Positions 13,301 through 22,341 of a stretch of DNA of 64,000 bases are shown here, in pieces. Every line of letters begins with the position of its first letter. Within the stretch, counting starts at the first letter, position 1. This DNA is from Vishniacozyma victoriae (taxonomy: Eukaryota; Basidiomycota; Tremellomycetes; Tremellales; Bulleribasidiaceae). The stretch covers positions 62,001 to 126,000 of the forward strand of contig JADPYG010000093.1 in NCBI GenBank assembly GCA_017654735.1, read 5' to 3'. A program made the translations under genes and the position numbers. The notes beneath the pieces were generated by a model. It did not search any database. It saw only the letters and a program-made list of their open reading frames with translations, and was not told the DNA's origin.

Positions 13301-13588
13301 AATCTCGCCCAACCCATCCCTCCAACCGAGACAAACAATGGATTCCCATTCCGCCCAGTCGATCTAGTTACCCCTACTACATCTGCTGAATCGAGTATGT
13401 TTAGTAATATCTCTCAGGGTGAGGGTGATGGGGAAGCTTCGCCTTTTACAAGTATCGACAGTCGAAAGAATTCGTTGGACGGTGCGGCTGCTCTTGATAC
13501 CGACAAGGAGGGTGGATTGGAGAGGCAGGATTCTACTACGCCAAAAGCTAGTGATGAGACAGAGACCAGGCAGGCTATCGTCATCTAG
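10383..13588 (+). CDS. Large Ser/Pro-rich protein with a charged coiled coil, function unknown
   Basis: No family was recognised. Exon 1 (10383-10421) codes MALFAAQLQPWEE; a long intron (10422-10809, 388 nt) leads in frame to NQSPSPTETSDQNPYELSLA. Two more short introns lie near 11437-11488 and 11970-12013; the reading frame is then open to the TAG at 13586-13588, giving roughly 900 residues. Most of the chain is low-complexity Ser/Pro/Thr with many SP/TP sites and basic RRxS-type motifs, so heavy phosphorylation is likely. A Lys/Glu/Ala-rich helix covering about 12400-12570 (FKAAKVEAAKIEHIRKAEEK and on) is the only clear structured segment. LGFLGTLKKRFSSGPSTSLA near 12790 is a second conserved-looking patch. 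No signal peptide or membrane segment. It may be a cytoskeletal, cell-polarity or signalling scaffold, but that is inference from composition only. Confidence 0.8.
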
Positions 13589-14230
13589 GCCGATAGGCTG
13601 TCAGGTGGGCCAAAGCCGCAGGCTGAGACAGAGGAAGAGGTTAGGCTAGACTAGGTCGAACCTGAGTTCAGCCGAGGTGCCCTAATGAGAGCGGGCCGAG
13701 CGAGGGAGGATAGGCGCAAGAGGACAATGATGTGTATAACGACGGACTTTTTCTTTCCCTGCAATCTTCAGTGTAATTAATCAATTCATCCCCTCTAGAT
13801 CCCATTCCATCACCTACTGTATCAACATCAACATCGACACGACGTTGATTTCGGTAGAGAGGGTGATGGTTGGATATGTAATTTACTGTATATAGGTCTC
13901 CTTTCCCATACAGTTTCCTTTCAACCCTACCCCATCATTATCCCCATCCCCATCTTCATTCCATAAGACGTGTTTATAGTTCCGCATGCATTAACGACCG
14001 TGCTCATGACCTTGATTCCTTGGACCAAAGGCGATGATGAATCATGTAGACCATAGTAAAAATAAGAATTCCAGAACTATGTGCTACGCCGACCCTCGCT
14101 TCAAGGCATGCAGGTAAATGTCCAATATATTCATTCATGCTCATACTCAAAGTCATGTTCATCATTAAAACGTACCTCTATTTATCTATATACATCACTC
14201 CATCGCGTATGGGCAAAGAACCCATCGAGC
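13589..14230. other. Convergent 3' region
   Basis: 642 bp between two stop codons facing each other. It should hold both 3' UTRs and polyadenylation sites. A small inverted repeat (ATCAAC...GTTGAT) lies near 13828-13850. No coding exon, tRNA or repeat was identified. Confidence 0.5.
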
Positions 14231-15311
14231 CTAGGCAAAGAAGCCAGCTAGACCAGCGACGAGAACTAGGAATCCACCAGGAACAAGTTGCCCAGCTCCA
14301 TTTCCAGAAGATGAAGGGACAGATGCCTATATATCAGCCCCACCTTCATAACCTGGAGGCCTGACGAGGGACCGTCAACCGAAAGATCAAGAAGGCAGAG
14401 GGAGGCAAGAGGGATATGGATATAGAAGGGGACTTACGCCCGAGGAGGCAGAGGCTGAAGCTGATCCGGAAGCTGACATTGACATTGAAGCTGATCGACT
14501 TGCGGATTGGGATTGGGAAGATGAGGCGGATGCGGAAGAGGCAGAGGAGGAGGCGGTTCTGTTGATTAGCTGAATTCTGCGAAGCACGCATTCGAGACGA
14601 GTCGAGTCATGACCAGGGCACCGGCCGCTAGCTTACGCTAGCCCGCCAGCTCGCCGGTCTCACTCGCTACGCTCATTCGATCACTTACCCAGCTTCAACC
14701 TCGAAATACTCGCTCTGTGCCAAAATCTGTTCACCACCATCACTCCTCTCCTGTACCAAATTGATCCTCCATTGTCCACCTGCTGCCAAGTCGGAAGTAG
14801 GGGTGTAGGTGTAGGTGTTGTCGGAGGTCATTACGTTTGTAGCCAATTCGGTGGGGGAGTTTGGGGAGGCGGGGTTGATTAATTGGATAGTGAAGTTTGA
14901 GGGGTCTGTGCTGACTGCCTGTTGGGTTAGCTGAGTCTCTGAGCGGAGCGAGGAGACGAGACCTGGAACGAGGATATCGGGCATAGAGCTAGGGCAGATT
15001 GATAGGTATGTGAATGAATAATAGGGTGAAGAGGAGTGGCTGGGGAGAGAGGGTAAATGGGGAGAGGGTCCGAGCGTGAATATTCGGACCACCACCCACG
15101 GCTTCCCAATGTCTCTTTCCCGACGACCAGCACCAAGCATCCGTGGGAGATTACAAACAGAAGAGAAGACCGAAGGAAGAGAAAGACTTACATCCCACTC
15201 GATAACCTGAGCACCAGTTGAAGTCCATCCGGTAGAATTGGAAGGCGCAGTTACTGTAATAGCAGCAGCGGCAGTAGCCAAACCAAGAGCAAAGAAAGTA
15301 GAGTAAAGCAT
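14231..15311 (-). CDS. Small GPI-anchored Kre9/Knh-like cell-surface protein
   Basis: Ser/Thr-rich GPI-anchored protein with one N-terminal Kre9/Knh-type beta-sandwich domain, a family of fungal surface proteins linked to wall glucan assembly. Exon 1 (15311 to about 15192) codes a signal peptide MLYSTFFALGLATAAAA followed by ITVTAPSNSTGWTSTGAQVI and EWD. After a long intron (about 270 nt) the domain continues AVSTDPSNFTIQLINP to GGQWRINLVQERSDGGEQIL and SEYFEVEAG. The next exon (about 14555-14437) is almost pure Ser/Ala. The last exon ends GQLVPGGFLVLVAGLAGFFA, a GPI signal, with TAG at 14231-14233. About 200 residues. The gene is head to head with a second member of the family, which suggests an old tandem/inverted duplication or co-regulation. 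Exact function unknown. Confidence 0.82.
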
Positions 15312-15794
15312 CGTTGATGTGTTTGATTTATATAGTGAGTATATGAAAAGAGTGAGTGATGAGAGAGAGAAGGGTGATGAGCTTTGAGTTTGTTTATATA
15401 ACTTGAACTCGGGCTGTCGGGCTTAATTCGAAACGAGCACAGCAAATCCTTTGAGTGCCCTGGCTGGTTGTGCGGTGTGTATTTAGGGGTGGGTGGTTGA
15501 AGCGAAGAGTATAGTATGGGTCAGTGCGATATAGCTTCGAAGGGCGGTGCTGGCTGTGTCGATGTGCGAATGGATGGCTGGATGGATGGGCCCTATATGC
15601 CATTGAGCTATGCATGTGATAAGGTAGCTGAATCTACACCGTAATCTGACTGACACCTTGTCCCACTTTACGCGTTTTGTTTACCCTTTACGATATTTCT
15701 ACTTTGAGTAATTTCCATCTATTTCAAAGGATCCTTTCTTCTCTTCACTCACCGCGTCAACTACTACACCATCACACTATATCACTATACAACA
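15312..15794. promoter_or_regulatory. Divergent promoter shared by two Kre9/Knh-like genes
   Basis: 483 bp between the two start codons. TATATAG/TTTATATA-like elements lie about 20-30 bp upstream of the minus-strand ATG (15325-15335) and near 15395. The 50 bp before 15795 are rich in CACTATATCACTATAC-type sequence. Probable single control region for both genes. Confidence 0.55.
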
Positions 15795-16758
15795 ATGCTC
15801 ATCCTATCACTCCTAGCCCTACCTCTCGCAGCAGCAAATCTAGCAACAATCTACTGGCCAGTCTACGCACCAACAGCAAACACACCATGGATTCAAGGTC
15901 AAACAAACTTGATCTCTTGGGAAACCGGAGGTGGAACCGGTGTCGAAGTATTTGATATTCAATTACATAATGTTAACGAAACTATCATGCATGGGTTCTT
16001 ACCTATTGCATTGAGAGTACCAATGGAGAGGAAGGGAAGGAGGAATAATTGGGGTGGGAGTTTGGAAGTTCAGTTGGGGCCGGAGGTTAGCCCTGGGTAA
16101 GTCCTACTAGGTCAAGCCGAGCCTTAGGCGAGGTTGACCATTGCAAAGATCAAGTCACCAGACCACAATTCAGACCTCAGGTCTGATCGCTCAGTCAAGA
16201 TCACGATGCTGACTACAGTCCCGGCTACATCCTCATGTTCATGCAAACACTTCACGGACAAGTCTACTCGAGGGTAAGTTTTAATTTCGCGATAGTCCAC
16301 GTTCCAGCTAAAGAATAGTCTGCACAATTCTCGATCGTTGAAGCTGCTCCTGCAAACTACTCTTCCGTCGTCGGTATGTCCTCTCATCCTATCTCGCGTG
16401 TAGTTTCTGTCTACCCCTTTACATCCCACAATGCCTGTCGCGCTCGCGCCCGAGTTGCTTTCCCCTCGATGATTCATCCCCTCTTCCATCCTCCCATCCA
16501 CTCTCCCTTCTCTTCCATCTAAATCTCTCGTCCCTCGACCCAACGGCCTACCGCTGCTCGGCCTCACTCGATCCTAGCGGATCTCGATCGGACCTCGCTA
16601 AACATACAGATATGCCAACCGCAACAGTAACAGCAACCCTAGACCACATGCCAAACCCAACTCAACAATACGCAATCACCCTCAACGGTCCAGATCCAGA
16701 TGCATCAAGGACAGCAACTGCGACTGCTAGTATTGTTGGTAATGCAGGTGCGAACTAG
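15795..16758 (+). CDS. Small secreted Kre9/Knh-like protein
   Basis: Partner of the divergent minus-strand gene. It begins MLILSLLALPLAAANLATIY, a signal peptide, then PVYAPTANTPWIQGQTNLIS WETGGGTGVEVFDIQL, the pattern of the Kre9/Knh N-terminal domain (hydrophobic, proline, W, G-Q-x-N-x-I-x-W). Introns at 16097-16218, about 16276-16319 and 16374-16609 join GPEVSPGPGYILMFMQTLHG, SAQFSIVEAAPANYSSVV and DMPTATVTATLDHMPNPTQ in frame. It ends ASIVGNAGAN with TAG at 16756-16758. Unlike its neighbour it has no Ser-rich stalk and no hydrophobic C-terminus, so it is probably released or held non-covalently in the wall. About 200 residues. Function inferred from the family only. Confidence 0.8.
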
Positions 16759-17382
16759 GTCTGAGCGTCAGCTCAGGCGGTTTGAGCGCCAGCTCAGGGT
16801 CGTGTGATGAGTTGATTCACTGCTTCCTACCTTACCAGGGAGAGTAGTAGGGTGAATGATGATGGACAATGCTACGATACTTAGACGATGGTGGATGAGA
16901 TGAAAGTCGAGGAGTGATACGATTTGATGTATTTTTATGATATGTTACGAGGCGCAGTGTGTCCGTGGTACTTACTATTGGCAAGAAATGTCGCAGAAGC
17001 ATGGAAGCTGTAAATCACCGAGATCGATCTGATGGGACTTCGTGAGGCTTTGTTACAGCGAAAAGTAACAAACGGCAAGAGCTGCCGAGTCGCTAGGCTA
17101 GAACGACTGCGAACCACTACACCACTTCCTAGATCGCGATGGGCCATTGTCAAGCAATAAAGTGTGCTCCACATTTGGAAACATCCCAAGAGCAACTCGA
17201 AACAATCAACTAGCAATAGTACATATAGTCAGCGTTTGAAAGAGATCCAGCATGCAAGGTAATACATTTCAAAACTTCCAACGCGGCGCTCAAAGCCCGC
17301 TGCTATCTCGCATTATACTCTCGAACCTCGCACTTGGTGCTCACGTTTCACGACCTCTATTCCTGTGCTCGCTCGGCTCGCG
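16759..17382. other. Convergent 3' region with tRNA-like hairpin cluster
   Basis: 624 bp between two stop codons facing each other. At 17049-17108 three perfect hairpins follow one another (8-bp, 5-bp and 5-bp stems), and an A-box-like TGGTGTAGTGG on the minus strand lies at 17114-17124. A standard tRNA cannot be folded, so it is not called as one (see findings). Nothing else was seen. Confidence 0.5.
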
Positions 17383-19558
17383 CTACTCTTTCCCTAGGTT
17401 CCCACTAACATCCCACCCCAAAGCCTTCTGTCTCTGATGTTCCTCTTTAGCTCCCTCTGGAACGATTTTCCCTTTTGCTATACTCAACCTAGGGGATATA
17501 CCCTGGTCGTAGGCCCATTCTTGAGTTGAATTTTCCCATATTGAAAGTAGGCGGTTGCGTTGTTCTCGGACCCAGGAATCCCATTTTAACCAATCTGGAA
17601 TCAGCCGAGCGCTAAAGAGGTGGTGGGCCGTTGGAGGGACAATATCATGAAGACCGTCATCACCACTGGTCGCGAGTGGGAGGTAAGATAGGATAGGCGC
17701 GAATTATGGAAGAAAAGGAATAGGGGAAGAAGCGAGAAGGAAGACGGTGGAAGGAGTAACACTCACGTAATCCAACAGTCTCTGTAGTAACATCCAATTG
17801 ATTCCAATCACCCATTGTCCAACCCATATCAATTCTTTTTATTGGATCTGTAATAGGGTCTAAATGTCTTAACCATTGACCTGTACGTGCGTCTTCTATT
17901 TTCGTAATGTGGGCATGGGGCATTGGGGCATTTCCTATCCATGATACCTGGATATTAGCGACTGAGTCTGATTACATACTCGAACAGGATGGACGAGGAC
18001 GAGGTTGATCTTCGAAGGGGTTGGATCTAGAGGACGACGATGATCTTTGGACGTGGTAGGGTGAGGGTACGAGACCTAAGATGGATGACATAGGGAAACG
18101 AATCTAGTGATCAAGAGCAAGAAGGAGAATGAGAGATGATCCTTCAAAGTCACGATAGAAGAAGATGAAAGAAAATATGGAGAAGGTCAAGACTCACCAG
18201 AGGCCAGCTCATGGCATATGCCAATCCCCTAAAGTAATCCCCGAAATAATGACTCCTACCAGCAGATGTACCCCAGTAGACATTCGATCTACAATCTAGA
18301 TCTTTGAATGCGGATATTAGATTTGGCATCACTAGGATTGTCTGTTATTAGCGCCACACAACAGGTGACCCACCCGTGAGGGTGGGTCGAGAGGAGACTG
18401 GACCAAGCCGGAAGGGGGGGTGGAGTAGGAGAGGGGCAACGTACATCATCATCTGCTTTCCTGTTCATCAGCTCCTTTCACAAATAGAGTAGGATAGACG
18501 GGCTACCGCCCTTAGATGACTCACACTACAAATCTCGGTCTTCCTTTCACCCTCCCTTCCCCCGCGTAATGTTTTGCAACCCATTTGAAATATTCATGTG
18601 TCTTGCCCAGGTCTATATTGTCGTACATCTATCATCAGCGCCTGCTCCACCCTTACGTTGTTCTATGTTAAATTCCCAGCTCCCGTCCTTGATCGTCTCA
18701 TCGACCAGGAGGGAAAGTCCTCTTCTAACCAAAGTGGAGCACGCGGTCAATCCCTCCGACTTTGCCTCCAGGAAGAAAGGTGGCTATTCGCCTCCGGAAC
18801 GGCAGGAATAACTCACGGGCAACATAACCATATCCCCATGTTCAGCCATCTCGTGATTGACTTTCCCCATTAGTTTAGTCCGTGCGACTGCCTCTGATGA
18901 GAGAGGCTTTTCAGGTAATGCTGGCGTTCCGAGTATGAATTTGATTGTTACTAGATGTTTTGGGAAATCTGGGAGGATTATCTCTCGGTATCTACCATTA
19001 GCTCCCTCTCTTGCCTCGCCGACGACGACAAGTGCTTTTCAGCAGGTTGATCACCGCCTGATCGGCGAGTAGTAAACTCATCCGCCTAACGGCAGACTTG
19101 ACTTGGACTCACAAATCCCTCCTCTCCTTCTTATCCGCCACAGAAAAGATACCCAAAAACACAAGTACCCCCTCATCCCCCTCTCCCCCTTCACCTTTTA
19201 ATGGAATATCACACCCAATCTCACTAGGTTGTAAACCACTCAATAGGTCATAATCGGGTTCCTCGAAACTTCGTTGAATACGTCCATCAACAAGATGAGC
19301 ATCTTTACCCTCTGCAGCTGATTTCCCTTCTCCTGAATCTGCTAATGTATCTTGTGTAGGTTGGGTATTTAATGTAGTTGTTGGTGTTATTGTTGATGTT
19401 TTTGAAGCTAATGATGCTGCGTTTAGAGCGAGAATGACGAGGGCTACTATGAATATCGTTAGGGAATATAATGCTGATTTGAGTCTGACGGATGGGCGAA
19501 AGAGGTGGGATACAGATAGTCGGCGGGGTTGGGGTGGATAGGCGGGGGAAGATGCCAT
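17383..19558 (-). CDS. Golgi type II glycosyltransferase, GT31 (beta-1,3-galactosyltransferase family)
   Basis: Adds a hexose in beta-1,3 linkage in the Golgi lumen; acceptor unknown. It starts at 19558 with a short basic cytoplasmic tail and one membrane anchor (SALYSLTIFIVALVILALNA), then a Ser/Thr stem and VLVFLGIFSVADKKERRDL, the usual opening of GT31 enzymes. Later exons give HLVTIKFILGTPALPEKPLS, MVMLP, NIDLGKTHEYFKWVAKHY and FVV. A 16-nt exon at 18445-18460 supplies KADDD, the metal-binding DxD motif. Then come TILVMPNLISAFKDLDCRSN, YFRGLAYAMSWPL (acceptor region), APMPHAHITKIEDARTGQWL and a C-terminal part ending DVSGNLGKE, with the stop at 17383-17385. Cryptococcal GT31 enzymes have been linked to capsule and wall galactose, so a role in surface glycans is plausible but inferred. 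It is divergent from tubulin cofactor A. Confidence 0.87.
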
Positions 19559-19961
19559 CGCGAGTCGAGCGTAGCGAGCGTACGTGCGTGAGGACTCGGT
19601 AGCGTGTATGCCTATGAGAGAGGTGTGACCAGAGGAGGGGAGCTCGATGGTCGATGGTCAGGTGAGCTTGGAGCGAATGCCAAGACCTGCTCTTTGTTCC
19701 GAATTCCTAAATGTCGGTGTATTTTCGTGGTCGTCAAGGTTCGTAGCGCTGTACCCTACTCTACTCGTAAGACTGTAGTCGGATACTCGTATTTCTTCTA
19801 CTCTCGCCGTGTATTCGAGGTCTATAAGAAGAGATGAGGGGAGTAAGTAGATGTATAGTATATAGTATTCGTAATGACCTTAAACTCAGGAACGGGAACG
19901 GAACAACGCGTTTCGGACTCTGTTCTTCTACGGCCACTTCCACTTATACCTATACAACAGG
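19559..19961. promoter_or_regulatory. Divergent promoter, GT31 transferase / tubulin cofactor A
   Basis: 403 bp between two start codons pointing away from each other. A TATA-like GTATAGTATATAG lies at 19852-19864, about 100 bp before the TBCA start. It contains no recognisable gene or repeat. Confidence 0.5.
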
Positions 19962-20505
19962 ATGTCGAGCACTACACAGACATTAAGGCAACTGTCAATA
20001 AAGACAAATGTAGTCAAGAGGTATGTTCTCTCCCTTCTTTCCCACTCATCACAGAATGCTTCGCTCGCTACCACGAGCCTCGTGGGATTAGTGCTGATTA
20101 CAGACTGGCAAAAGAAGTTACTTCCGATATTAAAGAATCTGAAGATAGGCAGAAAGATCTAGATAGGATAAGGGATAGTGGAGCAGATGGAGCAGATATC
20201 AGGAATGCTGTCAGTCATCCATATCCCTCTATCTACACCACTGTGTCGCAAGAGGAAGGCTGATGATCAGGAGAGAGTATTAAAAGACGCATCAATGATG
20301 ATCCCCCGAACCAAGGTCAACCTCGAAAGAGCAGTTGAAGAACTTGATGATCTTGTAGTGAGTCTCCATTTTCTTGGCAATGAAAGGACAAAGCAGGGGC
20401 TGATGGAAGAACGCACTTGCGAGTGATGAGGAGATCAAAGGGAGTAAAGAGTTTGAAGCTGCTACCAATCAATTGAAGGAGGTGGAAGCTGCCCGACAGC
20501 CCTAG
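19962..20505 (+). CDS. RBL2: Tubulin-folding cofactor A
   Basis: Small three-helix chaperone that binds free beta-tubulin during alpha/beta-tubulin dimer assembly (TBCA; Rbl2 in budding yeast). Four exons: MSSTTQTLRQLSIKTNVVKR, matching the family start L-K-I-K-T-x-V-V-K-R; LAKEVTSDIKESEDRQKDLD ending at DIRNA; ERVLKDASMMIPRTKVNLER, the conserved S-x-M-M-I-P motif; and NALASDEEIKGSKEFEAA to the end ARQP, with TAG at 20503-20505. About 115 residues, close to the usual 105-110. Introns fall near 20022-20110, 20216-20270 and 20357-20411. The start is the only ATG that opens the conserved first helix. It is convergent with the MARVEL gene. Confidence 0.9.
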
Positions 20506-20839
20506 TCCACGGAGTCTGGTAATGGTGAAGGCTCTATTTGAAGAGACAGTCCGCTCAGAGAGGAATAGTGGTACTAGGCAATACAATCATGAAATATTAA
20601 TGAATCGAGACCATGACCACGATATTCCGTCAACAGGATCCGCCATGAGAAAAGATGGAACAACTCGATGATCTCTGCATTGTATATGTGATTATAGAAT
20701 TATTAGCTATTCGGACTTTACGTCTATCGTCCGTTCTCCATTCTCCACTCCTCATCTTTCTCATTCTCTCCTCTAGCACCCCACCCCTCTCGGGTCTTGC
20801 AATCTCGCAAACCTCGCTGGCGCTCGGCTGCTCGGTCGA
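20506..20839. other. Convergent 3' region
   Basis: 334 bp between the stop codons of tubulin cofactor A and the MARVEL gene, expected to hold both 3' UTRs. A CT-rich stretch covers about 20730-20790. No gene or repeat was seen. Confidence 0.45.
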
Positions 20840-21671
20840 TTATACGAGACCGTTGGAAAGGGTGTCACCCCTCCTAACAGCTCCGGCACCGAGCAAGACG
20901 ACAACGACGAAAGCCAAAGTCATCAAGATCCAGGTGATCCAAGCGAATGCCTCGGCGGCGACAATCTGGTTGCAGTGAATCAAACCGTCGGATGAACAGT
21001 TTCGTCCATCAACAGCGGCAGAGTAGGCAGCGGAACCGGCTAGCCAGAAGATCCAGCTGATGTGCGTTAGCAGTGTGTAATATAGTAGACATCGCCTAAC
21101 GGCGATGGGCAAGAGGGGACTTACGTGAGAGCAAGGAAGATACCGTGGGAAGCGATGGAAACGAGGAAAGAACCAGCGTTGATGATGAAGAAAGCGAGGT
21201 ATCCAGCGGTGAAAACAACAGTCCACCAAGAGACGAAAAGTAGGAAACGGATACGGTCTCTGTAAGAGTTGTTTGGGTAGTTGTCGTCAGAGTTGAATCG
21301 GGAGACTGCCATTAGTATATGCACTGTTCAACGAGTGTGGTAAACGTACCGAGCCATGCGGTGATACATCCTTCAATGAGGGCAAAGAAGAGGATGAGAC
21401 CAAAGACAATGGGGTGTCCTCGCTTGATGTGGGATTCCTGTTGGTTAGTGTTTGTTTGTGGTTGTTTGGGGTGGCTGAGGGGGGCTCGACAACAGGAGAA
21501 GGGTGTCTGGCACGACCCAGTTGATCAGAGCGGCCACATGTCCAGTGGACAAGGTGACACTTGTGTAATCAAGCATCAAAGTGTGTGGCCATTCCCTTCC
21601 CCGGTTGTTTGTTTGTTTGTTGATATCGGGGTATTTGGCTCCGAAGTGGGATGACTTACCATCTCAGGCAT
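20840..21671 (-). CDS. MARVEL-domain four-span membrane protein
   Basis: Predicted tetraspan protein of the MARVEL superfamily, which acts at specialised plasma-membrane or vesicle membranes. Exon 1 (21660-21671) codes only MPEM; a 222-nt intron leads to ESHIKRGHPIVFGLILFFAL IEGCITAWL (span 1). Later exons give VSRFNSDDNYPNNSYRDRIR, then FLLFVSWWTVVFTAGYLAFF (span 2), SFLVSIASHGIFLALTWIFW (span 3), an extracellular loop with a cysteine pair (DGRNCSSDGLIHCNQ), and WITWILMTLAFVVVVLLGAG (span 4). Stop at 20840-20842; about 165 residues. The loop cysteines and spacing fit fungal MARVEL proteins of the kind found in many Tremellales. A distant Nce102-like role in membrane domains is possible but cannot be shown from sequence. 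Confidence 0.82.
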
Positions 21672-21673
21672 TA

Positions 21674-22341
21674 TATATTATATCTAATGTATATGTATTA
21701 TGATAGAGAGAGTGTATGCGATACAAGCAGCTGTAATACTTATATGTATATATGTATATATGTAGAAGTACGATATGAAAAGACTACTAATACCGGCGTT
21801 GTATCTCTCTTTTGAGAATCAGGATAATCAGGGTTATTGACAATGAAATCATGGACGCATTTGGTGACGTAGCTCATGTATAATTACGTAATATACACTA
21901 TTTGATGCTTAATCTTCCCTTATACGGCAAGTACATCTCATTATTCCCGGGAATGGAATCACTTTAATCAATTTTGGGGTTCATATCCCGTTCCCGTCAT
22001 AATACAGACAGCTGACGCCAGTGACGAGTACAGATCACTTATAAGAGTGGCGCGGCGAGTGAGTCATGTAAAAGTTACCGAGTCACTCATATGTCAGGTG
22101 GTACGAGTAGTTCAATCCGATTCAGATCCACTCGACATCCGCAAATTGGGATTTAGAGTGGAGCGGCATTCGTCGATCATTTCATTAAGCAACACAGCAT
22201 CCGAGATCCCGATTTACTTGTACTGTAGATCAGATTATGTCGATGCAATAGTCATGTAAAGTAAAGTCAAGGCAAAGTGGCAAACTGAGAAAATGGCAAA
22301 TAAATCATCATCATTGACAAGCTTATACAATATCTTGAAAT
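21674..22341. promoter_or_regulatory. MARVEL-gene promoter and SEC7 3' region
   Basis: 668 bp between the start of the minus-strand MARVEL gene and the stop of SEC7. An AT-rich microsatellite (TATATGTATATATGTATATA type) covers about 21739-21762. A perfect 12-bp palindrome ATTCCCGGGAAT lies at 21943-21954. No coding exon was identified. Confidence 0.5.

Noticed and set aside
14137..14364. 75-codon plus-strand frame
   Set aside because: It is antisense to the last exon and 3' region of the GPI-anchored Kre9/Knh-like gene, whose splice sites and GPI signal are clear.
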